A stretch of 64,000 bases of DNA from Bacillus fonticola (GTDB lineage Bacteria > Bacillota > Bacilli > Bacillales > JC228): contig NZ_CP052135.1 in assembly GCF_012955605.1 (NCBI RefSeq), positions 1,519,501 through 1,583,500 on the forward strand. Direction: 5' to 3'. The notes under the pieces are model-generated. The model searched no databases. It saw only the letters and a program-made list of their open reading frames with translations, and had not been told where the DNA came from. This document shows positions 18,178 to 31,915 of this stretch, piece after piece. The position numbers and the translations under genes were made by a program. Position 1 is the first letter of the stretch, and every line of letters begins with the position of its first letter.

Positions 18178-19386
18178 TTACACTTCTTTTAGCTTAATTT
18201 GCTGATTTCGCTTTAGTAAGTTTTTCTGCCAGGTGAGCGTGACGACGAGGGTCGCAACTAAAAGGATGAGACCTAAAATAAATGGATAGATAATCTTAAC
18301 ATCATATAACATACCCGCAAGCGTAGGTCCTAACACATTTCCGATACTCACATAGGCGTTGTTCATCCCCATCGCAAACCCTTGTTCATCCCCTGCCAAT
18401 TTCGAGATAAGCGTATTCAATACCGGTCGAAGGATAGAGGTCGCAAGGAAAATAATCAGGGTGACGACAAAGAATGCTGTGTAGCTAGAAGCAAAGAGCG
18501 AAAGAAGAAAGCCACCCGCTGCTACTCCTAAAAAGATATTGAGAACAGTTCCTTCTCCATAACGGTTCACAAGTCTATCAACAATAAAGAGTTGGACAAC
18601 GACACTTATTATACCAGCGGCTGTAATCATCAGAGCGATCTGTTGTGGAGTGGCACCAAACTGATTATCGACGAAAAGCCCAAGAACTGATTCGTACGCC
18701 ATTAAACCAAAACTCATGACAAGGGTAATAACGAGTGGAATGAAGTAGGGCATTTTAACGGAACGGATTATTTTTCTAGCCATAGATTCCTCGTCATCAG
18801 GCACATTCATAGTTGTAGACGTCTGTTTCGTCACGCTCTCTTTCAGGACACCGACAGAGAATAGAACTGCAACGAGGGACACAAGGGCAGAGATCAAAAA
18901 TGGCATTTTCAGACCAAAGTCAGCCAAAAAACCGCCAATCCCAGGTCCAATGACGATTCCAAGTGACATAGCCGCCGATACTAAGCTGTTGCCTCTTGCT
19001 CGTTGATCCAATGTAGTAATGTCCGCCACATAGGCAAAAATAGCAGGGATAAGTAATGCTGCCCCAATCCCACCAATAACACGAGAAGCATAAAGCCACC
19101 AAATGGAGTCAAAGGCATAAAAAACAAACATAGAGATCGTTAAGCCAGTTAGACCATAAATAATCATTTTTCTACGACCATACTGATCAGCCCATTTCCC
19201 CGCGATAGGAGAAAAGATCAATTGAGCACCGGCAAAAATTGCAATCATGAGCCCCGCCGCAGTTCCCCCTTGATTAATAGACTCCAAATAGGCCGGTAAG
19301 ATCGGGATAATAATGCCGAAACTCCCGATGGCAATAAACATATTGATCATCAAAATGATCATCTTTTTTCGCTGTTCAACTGACAT
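18178..19386 (-). CDS. MFS drug/H+ antiporter (NorA/Bmr type)
   Basis: 402 residues, 12 membrane segments. The MFS motif GKWADQYGRRKM lies between segments 2 and 3, and the antiporter motif GIVIGPGIGGFLA lies in segment 5, as in NorA and Bmr. It probably exports hydrophobic cations or antibiotics. ATG after AGAGAGGCTGTCAT. The large 20-bp repeat array begins about 150 bp upstream of its start. Confidence 0.9.
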   Translation of the reverse strand: MSVEQRKKMIILMINMFIAIGSFGIIIPILPAYLESINQGGTAAGLMIAIFAGAQLIFSPIAGKWADQYGRRKMIIYGLTGLTISMFVFYAFDSIWWLYASRVIGGIGAALLIPAIFAYVADITTLDQRARGNSLVSAAMSLGIVIGPGIGGFLADFGLKMPFLISALVSLVAVLFSVGVLKESVTKQTSTTMNVPDDEESMARKIIRSVKMPYFIPLVITLVMSFGLMAYESVLGLFVDNQFGATPQQIALMITAAGIISVVVQLFIVDRLVNRYGEGTVLNIFLGVAAGGFLLSLFASSYTAFFVVTLIIFLATSILRPVLNTLISKLAGDEQGFAMGMNNAYVSIGNVLGPTLAGMLYDVKIIYPFILGLILLVATLVVTLTWQKNLLKRNQQIKLKEV

Positions 19387-19540
19387 ATGACAGCCTCTCT
19401 TTCCTAATTAATTCTTCAATATATGATGCTGACCTATACGATCGAATTTCAAAACAACATTTACATCATACTACTCCAAGCAAGCTTTTGGTCAAGGAAA
19501 ATTTTTCTTTTCAGTAAAGAACACGTGTTTAAAGTAGGGA

Positions 19541-20592
19541 ATTCGCGATCATGGGAATATATCCGCGGTCGGGAGCGGATATCCGCGATTAGGGGAATAT
19601 ATCCGCGATCAGGAGCAGATATCCGCGATCAGGGGGAGATATCCGCGGTCAGGGCCAGATATCCGCGGTCAGGGGGATATATCCGCGATCAGGGGCAGAT
19701 ATCCGCGGTCAGGGGGATATATCCGCGATCAGGGGCAGATATCCGCGGTCAGGGGGATATATCCGCGATCAGGAGCAGATATCCGCGGTCAGGGGGATAT
19801 ATCCGCGATCAGGGGCAGATATCCGCGGTCAGGGGGATATATCCGCGATCAGGGGGAGATATCCGCGGTCAGGAGCAGATATCCGCGATCAGGGGCAGAT
19901 ATCCGCGATCAGGAGGATATATCCGCGGTCAGGGGGATATATCCGCGGTCAGGGACAGATATCCGCGGTCGGGAGCAGATATCCGCGATCAGGAGCAGAT
20001 ATCCGCGGTCAGGGGAATATATCCGCGGTCAGGAGCAGATATCCGCGATCAGAGGAATATATCCGCGATCAGGAGCAGATATCCGCGATCAGGAGCAGAT
20101 ATCCGCGGTCAGGGGGATATGTCCGCGGTCAGGGGCAGATATCCGCGATCAGGGGGATATATCCGCGATCAGGGGCAGATATCCGCGATCAGGGGAATAT
20201 ATCCGCGATCAGGGGCAGATATCCGCGATCAGGAGCAGATATCCGCGATCAGGGGAATATATCCGCGATCAGGAGCAGATATCCGCGGTCAGGAGCAGAT
20301 ATCCGCGATCAGGGGAATATATCCGCGATCAGGGGCAGATATCCGCGATCAGGGGGATATATCCGCGATCAGGGGCAGATATCCGCGATCAGGGGAATAT
20401 ATCCGCGATCAGGGGCAGATATCCGCGATCAGGGGGATATATCCGCGGTCAGAAGCAGATATCCGCGATCAGGAGCAGATATCCGCGATCGGGGGAATAT
20501 ATTCGCGGTCGGGACCAGATATCCGCGGTCAGAAGCATATATCCGCGATCATGGGAATATATCCGCGGTCAGGACCAGATATCCGCGATCAA
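19541..20592. repeat. 20-bp tandem repeat array A, about 52 units
   Basis: More than 1 kb of uninterrupted 20-bp units of two alternating types: ATCCGCGATCAGGGGCAGAT and ATCCGCGGTCAGGGGGATAT, giving a 40-bp higher-order repeat over long parts. It starts about 150 bp upstream of the MFS gene and ends about 15 bp from the aldo/keto reductase stop codon. All frames of the array are open because 20 is not a multiple of 3 and the unit lacks stops, so long apparent proteins (IRDQGQISAIRG type) are artefacts. CCGCGG and GATATC palindromes recur at unit centres and borders. Confidence 0.95.
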
Positions 20593-20606
20593 CGAACAAC
20601 TTTTTG

Positions 20607-21509
20607 TTAAGGAATATCATGCCCCATTGATGCTTGGAACACCGCGAACCAATCCCCGCGGCTCATCGGTTTTTCCATAGCCGTGATGGCACGCTCAACT
20701 CGTTTGATCTTTCCAGAGCCGACAATCGGGCAAAATGACGCCGGATGAGCAGCTAACCAAGCATACGCTGCTTCATCAACACCGCCATACCCTTCTCTTT
20801 TGGCAATCCCTTCTAATACCTCGCGCACTCTCACTGCCTGGGTTGTGTCATCGCTAAATAATCTACCTCCACTAAGCGGTGACCAAATCATCATGGGCAT
20901 GCGATCCTGTTGTCCTTTATGAATCGCTCCATCCTCAAAATGGTGCAACGCAAGAGGGGATACTTCAATTTGATTAGTTACAATCGGTACGTTGCAACGA
21001 GATTGAATGAGACTGAGTTCGTGTGGCCGATGATTTGACACCCCAAACGCTCGAACCTTCCCTTCCTTATGTAACAAATCAAAAGCGTCGGCAATATCAC
21101 CAGGATCCATAAACGGATCTGGCCGATGAATTAATAGTACATCTATATAGTCTGTATTGAAATTTTTCAGAGACCGTTCCGCAGAAGTAATGACGTGTTC
21201 TTTTGTCGTATTGTAAGCATGAATGGTGTTTTCCGGTCGATTTTTGCTCACGAGTTCAATTCCACATTTTGTTACGATCTCAATTTTCTCTCGAATGGAA
21301 GGCTCTTGTGCCAACGCCGCACCGAAAGCAGCTTCCGCCTCGTAGTTTCCGTAAATATCTGCATGGTCTGTCGTCGTAATGCCGCGCTCCAAGCCCTCAT
21401 GTAAAAAGCGGAGCGTCTCACTAGGGCTTTGCTTCCAGTCTAGAATGCGCCAATATCCTTGGATAACTGAAGAAAAACTAATATTTTCATCTAATTCGAT
21501 TCTTTGCAT
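20607..21509 (-). CDS. Aldo/keto reductase (YdhF type)
   Basis: 300 residues of a TIM-barrel NADPH oxidoreductase. Catalytic residues are visible: Asp and Tyr in TTTDHADIYG, Lys in VTKCG and His in LLIHRPDP. The C-terminal cofactor site is WLAAHPASFCPIVGSGK. Substrate unknown. The 20-bp array A abuts its 3' end. Confidence 0.92.
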   Translation of the reverse strand: MQRIELDENISFSSVIQGYWRILDWKQSPSETLRFLHEGLERGITTTDHADIYGNYEAEAAFGAALAQEPSIREKIEIVTKCGIELVSKNRPENTIHAYNTTKEHVITSAERSLKNFNTDYIDVLLIHRPDPFMDPGDIADAFDLLHKEGKVRAFGVSNHRPHELSLIQSRCNVPIVTNQIEVSPLALHHFEDGAIHKGQQDRMPMMIWSPLSGGRLFSDDTTQAVRVREVLEGIAKREGYGGVDEAAYAWLAAHPASFCPIVGSGKIKRVERAITAMEKPMSRGDWFAVFQASMGHDIP

Positions 21510-21710
21510 CTTCCTTTCATCCTCTCTTCTTAACTTTCTCTACCTTATGCCATGCTACATAATCAAAGATAAGCAAGCAAGTATAATCATTTTAGTTAAC
21601 ATAATAATATTACGCCCTATTAGTGATACCCTTTCAGGAATATTTTTCCATGACTAGTAACAAATTTTAGGCGAATAGTAAAAACAATGAACGCCAAAAG
21701 GGGGGTTCTG

Positions 21711-22412
21711 ATGGAGCCTGAAGAAAGATGGAAAACCGCGGCGATTGCTATGGCTAGTGATGTTAAAGTTCAAATGCTAGGGGACAGTGGAGAGAAAGCT
21801 ACTCCCTATGTTGTCGATAGGAATACAGTTCAATCAATTATTTCAGATTGGCCTGCTATGTCTAAGAAATCGGCAGTTCTTACAATGGAACAGTATGGTC
21901 GACCAAATGAAGCTGTTCCAAGCAGATTGATTTGGTACAGCAATGGTCCGTGGAAACGAACGATCGTATATCGTGACGAGATCGCACATGACTTTCCACA
22001 ACCCCACACGGACGTTATAGAACAGTTTATTGATTATAAAGTACCACCAGAGAAGTTTAGTGAACTGGCGAAATTTGATGGAAGTGTAATCGTTGAAAGA
22101 ACAAAGGGAGAGGTTTCTTCTCGTTGTGACATGGAGGCAGCTAATATTCTTTCCCTCAACCTAATGCACGAAATTGTGACAGGAAAATTAAATGCAGAAA
22201 AAGCACGTGAAATATATTGTGAAGTCACTTCTGCGTATATGATGAATCGACCAGCACCATATGCAGAGAGACTGCAATTTGACGTTCCAGTTGGGGGAAC
22301 AGTGGACACGGATGTGGTCATGATCGGGAATGCTATGGTGCACCAAACTGTTCAAAAGGTTAAAGATTCGGTTAATCCTGACGAAGGAAATAACGGTGGT
22401 GTGTATCATTAG
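21711..22412 (+). CDS. Uncharacterised soluble protein
   Basis: 233 residues from the ATG after AAAGGGGGG (start chosen over an in-frame upstream ATG that lacks a site). I do not recognise a family. There is no signal peptide or membrane segment. Visible features are a Trp/Tyr-rich middle (RLIWYSNGPWKRTIVYRDEIAH) and a mixed alpha/beta pattern. It stands alone, followed by repeat array B. Confidence 0.65.
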   Translation: MEPEERWKTAAIAMASDVKVQMLGDSGEKATPYVVDRNTVQSIISDWPAMSKKSAVLTMEQYGRPNEAVPSRLIWYSNGPWKRTIVYRDEIAHDFPQPHTDVIEQFIDYKVPPEKFSELAKFDGSVIVERTKGEVSSRCDMEAANILSLNLMHEIVTGKLNAEKAREIYCEVTSAYMMNRPAPYAERLQFDVPVGGTVDTDVVMIGNAMVHQTVQKVKDSVNPDEGNNGGVYH

Positions 22413-22465
22413 ATCAGAGTAAAGCAGGCTTGCATCGTTAGTTGCGAGGCCTTCAACAGGTGATT

Positions 22466-22795
22466 AGTGGATTCTTTCCTTATGAATGCGGATGTCCATC
22501 CCGGATCGCGAGTTCTTTCCACACGAACGCGGATGTCTGCATCGGATCGCGGATTCTTTCCACGCGAACGCGGATGTCTGCATCGGATCGCGAGTTCTTT
22601 CCACGCGAACGCGGATGTCTGCACCGGATCGCGGGTTCTTTCCACGCGAATGCGGATGACTGCACCGGATCGCGAGTTCTTTCCACGCGAATGCGGATGA
22701 CTGCATCGGATCGCGAGTTCTTTCCACGCGAATGTGGATGTCTGCACCGGATCGCGGGTTCTTTTCGCACGAACGCGGGTTTTGCACCACTGATT
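22466..22795. repeat. 41-bp tandem repeat array B, about 8 units
   Basis: Units of 41 bp built on TTCTTTCCACGCGAACGCGG plus ATGTCTGCACCGGATCGCGAG. TTCTTTCC recurs at 22472, 22513 and then every 41 bp; the first and last units are degenerate. It lies between two convergent genes. All six frames are open, so the Arg-rich apparent proteins are artefacts. Inverted pieces such as CACGCGAACGCGG could fold. Confidence 0.93.
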
Positions 22796-22828
22796 TTACG
22801 CCAATCGAGATTCTTTCAGCCTTAATTC

Positions 22829-22861
22829 AAAAAAACTGCCGAGGCTCTCGGCAGTTTTTTT
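22829..22861. terminator. Bidirectional terminator
   Basis: AAAAACTGCCGAG, loop GCT, CTCGGCAGTTTTT: a perfect stem with A and T runs on both sides, just after the staygreen gene and array B. Confidence 0.92.
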
Positions 22862-22877
22862 ATTCTGGTCATGTTTT

Positions 22878-23375
22878 TCAATGAGAAACTCTACGATCCT
22901 TTTCTGGTTTACCACTATCAGAAGTCAAATATTTACGCGGCGTCCCCATGTACAAAATTGATTGGAATGCTGGGTATATCGATTCAAATTGAACATAAAT
23001 CGGTGCGTCTAAAAGCCATGGAAAGTACGTGAAAAATGTCCGGTCTGCGTACATGATGGCTCGTAAAGCTTTTGGTAATTCTCTTTGGAACACAAGGTAG
23101 CGGACTTGGGAATACTTTTCATCGTACTCTCCTCCGCTCACATATACTTTCCCCCAAAGCGTGTATTGACCTGTGCGAGGTAGCCATTCTGCGGTCACCT
23201 CGTCACGCATCGCCTCATGAATGGCGGCTTGATGAACGTGACATCCAATAGAAACCAACATTTCATCTGTATCTTTCGAATGTGTCATTGTATACATTCG
23301 CTGTTCCACTGGAGAAAAGGAAGTGGCGGGTGGCAAAAAGGTCACTTTCACATCTGCAGGTTGTAAACTGCTCAC
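22878..23375 (-). CDS. Staygreen (SGR) family protein
   Basis: 165 residues from a GTG that follows AGGAGGCGTTATAT. Matches the Staygreen domain: VTFLPPATSFSPVEQRMYT, LRDEVTAEW-like MRDEVTAEW, GKVYVSGGEYDEKYSQVRY, and WLLDAPIYVQFESIYP. Plant SGR removes magnesium from chlorophyll a, and some bacterial homologues have been reported with the same dechelatase activity. Bacilli have no chlorophyll, so the substrate here is unknown; another metallated tetrapyrrole is a guess. Monocistronic, ending in a strong terminator. Confidence 0.85.
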   Translation of the reverse strand: MSSLQPADVKVTFLPPATSFSPVEQRMYTMTHSKDTDEMLVSIGCHVHQAAIHEAMRDEVTAEWLPRTGQYTLWGKVYVSGGEYDEKYSQVRYLVFQRELPKALRAIMYADRTFFTYFPWLLDAPIYVQFESIYPAFQSILYMGTPRKYLTSDSGKPEKDRRVSH

Positions 23376-23453
23376 ATATAACGCCTCCTCTGTTTCGGCG
23401 ATCATGACTCGTTTATACAGTGTATGTAAACTGACTTTCCTTGGTGCAAATAC

Positions 23454-24233
23454 CTAGGAGGTAAGTTCTTCAAAATGAGAGCTTACGAGCTGCCACTTTC
23501 CATTTTCGTAATACCAAACAGACGTGACATCGCCAATTCCATCTGCATGGTAGGCGCCGCTAATCCGTTGAACCCCTTTTAAGCCGAATCCATCCTTCCC
23601 CTCTACTGCAATAGGTTCTAAAATGCTGTAAGGATCGACCATGATGCCCGTTCCCTCTTTCACCTTACCGTTCACGTACAAACCGAGACGATCGTAATCT
23701 GCCTTTCGATCTTGTACGTTAACCATGTATGTTTTGCCGTTGCCCCCCAGTGTGACTTCAATTTGATAGCTATCTTGAAATGCCCCAGTGACTGGCAATG
23801 GTTTTGGCACGCCTAATTGGTTTTGCTTATCACCTGCGAAGGTCACGAGACGGTTGTTCACGGTCGCCCCACTGCCCCCTGTATTAATCGTTACAAAAAT
23901 ATCCTTTACTCCATCGTGATTGGCATCAAATAGAACAAACGTCGGTTCATAACCATCATCAATCGCGACCCGGAATGCCCCCTTTTTCGTTTCCACAGCT
24001 AAATAAACATTCGTATAAAAAGGACTGCCCTGCTCGTAAGGTGAGCCTTCTAGTTGAATGAGATCCTGTTTTCCATCTCCTGTAACATCCATCTTCTTCG
24101 AGTCAATTGTTTGTTCCGTACCAGGGGATCCCTCAGCTTCAGATAATAAGGGTTGCTCCGTAAACGCTCCAGCTAATGCATGGAGTGACATAAAAAAGAA
24201 GGCGGCAAGGGCTAAAAGTATTTCTTTTCTCAC
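23454..24233 (-). CDS. Secreted VCBS/FG-GAP repeat protein
   Basis: 259 residues. A signal peptide (MRKEILLALAAFFFMSLHALAGA) is followed by a propeller-type domain with two calcium-binding FG-GAP loops, DVTGDGKQDL and DANHDGVKD. Probably exported; function unknown. The GTG start follows GGAGG and seven T, and this GGAGG lies inside the 3' arm of the parC terminator. Confidence 0.8.
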   Translation of the reverse strand: MRKEILLALAAFFFMSLHALAGAFTEQPLLSEAEGSPGTEQTIDSKKMDVTGDGKQDLIQLEGSPYEQGSPFYTNVYLAVETKKGAFRVAIDDGYEPTFVLFDANHDGVKDIFVTINTGGSGATVNNRLVTFAGDKQNQLGVPKPLPVTGAFQDSYQIEVTLGGNGKTYMVNVQDRKADYDRLGLYVNGKVKEGTGIMVDPYSILEPIAVEGKDGFGLKGVQRISGAYHADGIGDVTSVWYYENGKWQLVSSHFEELTS

Positions 24234-24283
24234 AAAAAAACCTCCACTTTAGGAAAAGCTAAGGTTAGGTTTCCCAGTGGAGG
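24234..24283 (-). terminator. parC terminator overlapping the next gene's ribosome binding site
   Basis: On the minus strand CCTCCACT at the parC side pairs with AGTGGAGG, extended by GGGAAA with TTTTCC, and is followed by seven T and then the GTG start of the VCBS gene. The GGAGG needed for that gene is therefore buried in the hairpin. Confidence 0.82.
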
Positions 24284-24292
24284 TAAAATTAT

Positions 24293-28734
<4,442 letters not shown>

Positions 28735-28769
28735 TTATCGTACCACAAGTTTTATGGATAGTCTTTACT

Positions 28770-29201
28770 TCACTTGGGTGTAGCGCCTGTGATAGCCTGC
28801 TCTACTTTTATACAACGGTCCATAACGACTTGAACACCTTTTTCGGTCAACTGCTTATATACATACTCATCTTGAACACCAAGTTGCGTCCAAAATGTTT
28901 TGGCTCCTATGCGAAGAAAAGGTTCTAAGAGGTCTTTTACAAAAACAGAGCGACGGAACACATTTACAATATCAATGTCAATATCTACCTCATCAAGGGA
29001 CGCGAACGCTTTCTTTCCTTGCCAGTCCGAAATGTTTGGATTTACCGGTACAATTGTATACCCCGCTTGCTCCATAGCAACAGCTATTTGATACGAAGTA
29101 CGGTTTGGATTATTACTTAACCCAACAACTGCGATCGTCTTAGCTTCCTCTAGCCACTTTTTCAATGTATCTCTAGAAGGGTGCTCAACACTCATGATCA
29201 T
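28770..29201 (-). CDS. yneT: CoA-binding domain protein (YneT)
   Basis: 143 residues with a Rossmann-type CoA-binding fold: AVVGLSNNPNRTSYQIA near the N-terminus and VFRRSVFVKDLLEPFLRIGAK later. The function is unknown in Bacillus. It is the neighbour of parE in B. subtilis as well. The start may be the first ATG or the Met at codon 3. Confidence 0.9.
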   Translation of the reverse strand: MIMSVEHPSRDTLKKWLEEAKTIAVVGLSNNPNRTSYQIAVAMEQAGYTIVPVNPNISDWQGKKAFASLDEVDIDIDIVNVFRRSVFVKDLLEPFLRIGAKTFWTQLGVQDEYVYKQLTEKGVQVVMDRCIKVEQAITGATPK

Positions 29202-29239
29202 TCATCCTTTCTCCCTCATTTTTAAAACGGTCCTAAGAC

Positions 29240-29274
29240 AAAAAGAGAGAAGGAACGTATCGTGTCGCTCCTTC
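29240..29274 (-). terminator. Terminator of the NCS2 permease gene
   Basis: GAAGGAGCG pairs with CGTTCCTTC on the minus strand with one mismatch, followed by TCTCTTTTTG. Located 130 bp after the permease stop. Confidence 0.65.
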
Positions 29275-29412
29275 CCCTCCCCCATTTCTATATGATAAAT
29301 ATACCAAAAATCTATTGCCGTGTATATGAATCACCTCCAAGCGACTAAATATTTATACAATTTAGACATGCGATCGTCTACAACAATTCGGAGGCCCTGT
29401 TTTCCAAAGTTC

Positions 29413-30717
29413 CTATTCCCTCATTTTCTCTTTCTTTTTTACTAGTCGTCCACACTGTTCCCCGACAAGCGCAATCATCGTTCCCACTAAAATACCGTTC
29501 TGAAAAAAGGCAACAAGGAAAGGTGGTAATTCTAAAAATGCATTTACAGGAAAGGAAAACGAAGCCACTGAAGCAACAACAGCAATGGCCAACGTGACAG
29601 AGTGATAGGATTCTGTACAGCCTGTGCTAATGGAATTGACTGCCAAAATAAACATGCCAAGGAATATATAGAGAGTCACACTGTATCCAATGGCTAGAGG
29701 TAGTCCGCTAACAAAGGTTAACAAGGCGGGTACAGAAGCGATGAAAACAACCCACACGTTTGCCAAAATGAATGGTGTTTTTTTCGCATGACCTGTTTCT
29801 TTGACAAACCCTGCCGCGCCAGCGATCGGAACGGGTCCGACTGCAGCGAACAAGCCACTGAAAAGGTGATTCACGCCGGCAACGATTCCCGTTTGCTTGT
29901 AATGAACAGGAGCTGAAGGTGTTCCTCCTTGATTAAGTACCCCTTCCATCACACGGATGCTAGCTAGCGTGTTGGCCATGAGTAGCAGTGTAACAAAAAC
30001 GCTTGTCATCACTGTACTCGCATCCCAGGTAGGCATTCCAAAAGCAAATACTTGCGGAAAAGAGAACGACGCGGAGGACGCTACTGTTTCCTCTTGGGGT
30101 AACGAAAATAACGCATACACACCCCAGCCCACCAATAAACTCCACAAAATTGCGTAAGAACCAATCCACTTATAAGAAACCTTTGACAGAAAAAAGGTGA
30201 GTACGACAACGAAAATACTGACTCCAAGCACACCGAAATGAACCCGACCATCGTTCACATCAAATCCGAACATTCCTTGTACGAAGGTTTGTCCCAAACT
30301 GAGCACAAGTAGCAAAAGGTAAACCCCTGTAACAAAAGGAGTGAAAAGAGGGAGGATTTTTGTGAAACCGCTAAATAAACTAATGAGAATAAACGTGATC
30401 CCCGCTATGAGAAAAGCACCTTCCATCGCCTGCAATGCTTCGGTAGAAGATACGTAAATTGTCCCGGTCAAACTAGCATATACAACAAAGATTCCCCACC
30501 ATAGCCCAGCAGGCCCTTCACTTATCGGGAGCTTGTGTCCGAAAACAACTTGAAGTATCCCCGCAATACCAAGTACCCATAACGTTCGCTGTAAAAATAG
30601 CGTTGTGTCGCCTGCTGTCAGACCATACAAATCAGCAATAGATAAAGGTGCTACGATGGAAGAGGCAAGAATGAAAAAAAGCCACTGAATAGAGGAAATG
30701 AAGTTGTTCAATATCAT
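29413..30717 (-). CDS. NCS2-family purine/xanthine permease (YwdJ-like)
   Basis: 434 residues and about 12-14 membrane segments of the nucleobase-ascorbate transporter fold. Family signals are the N-terminal QWLFFILASSIVAPLSIADL and the substrate-loop region GPVPIAGAAGFVKETG. The substrate is probably a purine or uracil; YwdJ of B. subtilis is the closest type I recall. It is not part of the yneT-plsY order in B. subtilis and may be an insertion there. Confidence 0.82.
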   Translation of the reverse strand: MILNNFISSIQWLFFILASSIVAPLSIADLYGLTAGDTTLFLQRTLWVLGIAGILQVVFGHKLPISEGPAGLWWGIFVVYASLTGTIYVSSTEALQAMEGAFLIAGITFILISLFSGFTKILPLFTPFVTGVYLLLLVLSLGQTFVQGMFGFDVNDGRVHFGVLGVSIFVVVLTFFLSKVSYKWIGSYAILWSLLVGWGVYALFSLPQEETVASSASFSFPQVFAFGMPTWDASTVMTSVFVTLLLMANTLASIRVMEGVLNQGGTPSAPVHYKQTGIVAGVNHLFSGLFAAVGPVPIAGAAGFVKETGHAKKTPFILANVWVVFIASVPALLTFVSGLPLAIGYSVTLYIFLGMFILAVNSISTGCTESYHSVTLAIAVVASVASFSFPVNAFLELPPFLVAFFQNGILVGTMIALVGEQCGRLVKKKEKMRE

Positions 30718-30823
30718 TCACTTCCTTTCAATACCGAAGAGGTAAGTAGGAGCGGGCAGCTTCCTCCCGAATTAAAAGAGAAGACTCTATCCTGTCGAGA
30801 GGTGTTATTTTTTTAGGAATAAA

Positions 30824-31201
30824 TTAAATAGAGGAATTTTGCATAGATGAAAGCAATACGTATATTGCTTGCTTTTGATCGTTCGTTAAATTGGACAACA
30901 GTCTCATACATTCCTCTTCCAGTACACCCTCCACTACCTTCTCCTCATAACCTCGCGTTTGTTCTTGCACAAAAGAAAGCGCACGTTCGCTTTCTTCAAT
31001 CTTACGAAAAAAGGAACTCACATCAGTATTTAACAATTCGCATATCCGCGCAAGCAACTCCACTGGAATGGCTTGCAAACCAGTTTCCACACGAGAAAGC
31101 TTCGGTTGAGAAATACCGAGCCTGCGAGCGAAATCAATCGAGTTTACCCCTTCTTCTTTGCGCAATTTCCGAATAAAAGCCCCTACTTGTTCGTGATTCA
31201 T
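30824..31201 (-). CDS. XRE-family transcriptional regulator
   Basis: 125 residues. The first 60 form a helix-turn-helix of the Cro/CI type (VNSIDFARRLGISQPKLSRVE). The C-terminal half is helical, probably for dimerisation. ATG after GAGGG. Divergent from the 94-residue protein at 31323, which may be its target. Confidence 0.88.
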   Translation of the reverse strand: MNHEQVGAFIRKLRKEEGVNSIDFARRLGISQPKLSRVETGLQAIPVELLARICELLNTDVSSFFRKIEESERALSFVQEQTRGYEEKVVEGVLEEECMRLLSNLTNDQKQAIYVLLSSMQNSSI

Positions 31202-31322
31202 CGACGACCCTCATTTCCATTTTACAAAATGCACGAATCATTGTATGCTAAAAAGTAATAAAAAGTATATTATATTCAGTATCAGAATAAAAACAGACGT
31301 TTGCAAAAGGGGTGGTCTAATC

Positions 31323-31607
31323 ATGTCTTCGTTTCATCGTCAATTTCAACAATTTGTATTTGAACGGCTGGAAACAATTCGCAATTTACCGAGCAGTGAA
31401 CAACAGAAAAGACAATTACATATAGAAGAGACGATAACAAAACTTGCTAGCCAAATGTCTGAAGAGCAACAAAAACTCCTTCAACACCTTCAAGATATGT
31501 ACCACCAAGAACACACCGAAGAACAAGAACGAATTTATGAACTTGGATTCACAGACGGTATGCAACTTGTACATACTGTTCATCAAACCTCTCCAGAACG
31601 TTCATAA
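31323..31607 (+). CDS. Small helical protein, unknown
   Basis: 94 residues from the ATG after AAAGGGGTGG. Entirely helical, charged, with coiled-coil tendency (LASQMSEEQQKLLQHLQDMY) and a YELGFTDGMQL end. I do not recognise the family with confidence. Divergent from the XRE regulator. Confidence 0.65.
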   Translation: MSSFHRQFQQFVFERLETIRNLPSSEQQKRQLHIEETITKLASQMSEEQQKLLQHLQDMYHQEHTEEQERIYELGFTDGMQLVHTVHQTSPERS

Positions 31608-31915
31608 AAATGAGTCTCTCCCTTATCGTACCACGTTTCTTCAAATGGTGGATACAAAATATTTACTAAAGAGTGAGAGTAGCCAAACGTTCTGTAGCCG
31701 TTAAATAGAAACACACAACTCACCTTTGACCGAAAATTTTCACGATTGGAATATTGAAAAAAATGATTTTAAAAATTCACTCTCTCAGATTAGCCCCTTC
31801 TCATGGTATACTAGTAAAGCCATTATGAATGTGTACGCATGCTTTCATGCCACTTATCCATTAGAAATGACACAAAAGTACACAACTAGTAGATGAACGT
31901 AAAGGGGTCACGCTT
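31608..31915. other. Intergenic region upstream of plsY
   Basis: 308 bp, no gene seen. A TATACT hexamer at 31807-31812 could be the plsY -10 element, without a clear -35. Confidence 0.4.

Noticed and set aside
19541-20592. Array A as a CRISPR array
   Set aside because: There are no unique spacers; units are contiguous 20-mers and no cas genes are near.
19423-20610. A 395-codon open frame covering array A (repeating IRDQGQISAIRG)
   Set aside because: It is a by-product of a stop-free 20-bp repeat, open in several frames, without a binding site or known homology.
22409-22825. Arg-rich open frames on both strands over array B
   Set aside because: All frames of the 41-bp repeat lack stops; codon use and mirrored products show they are artefacts.
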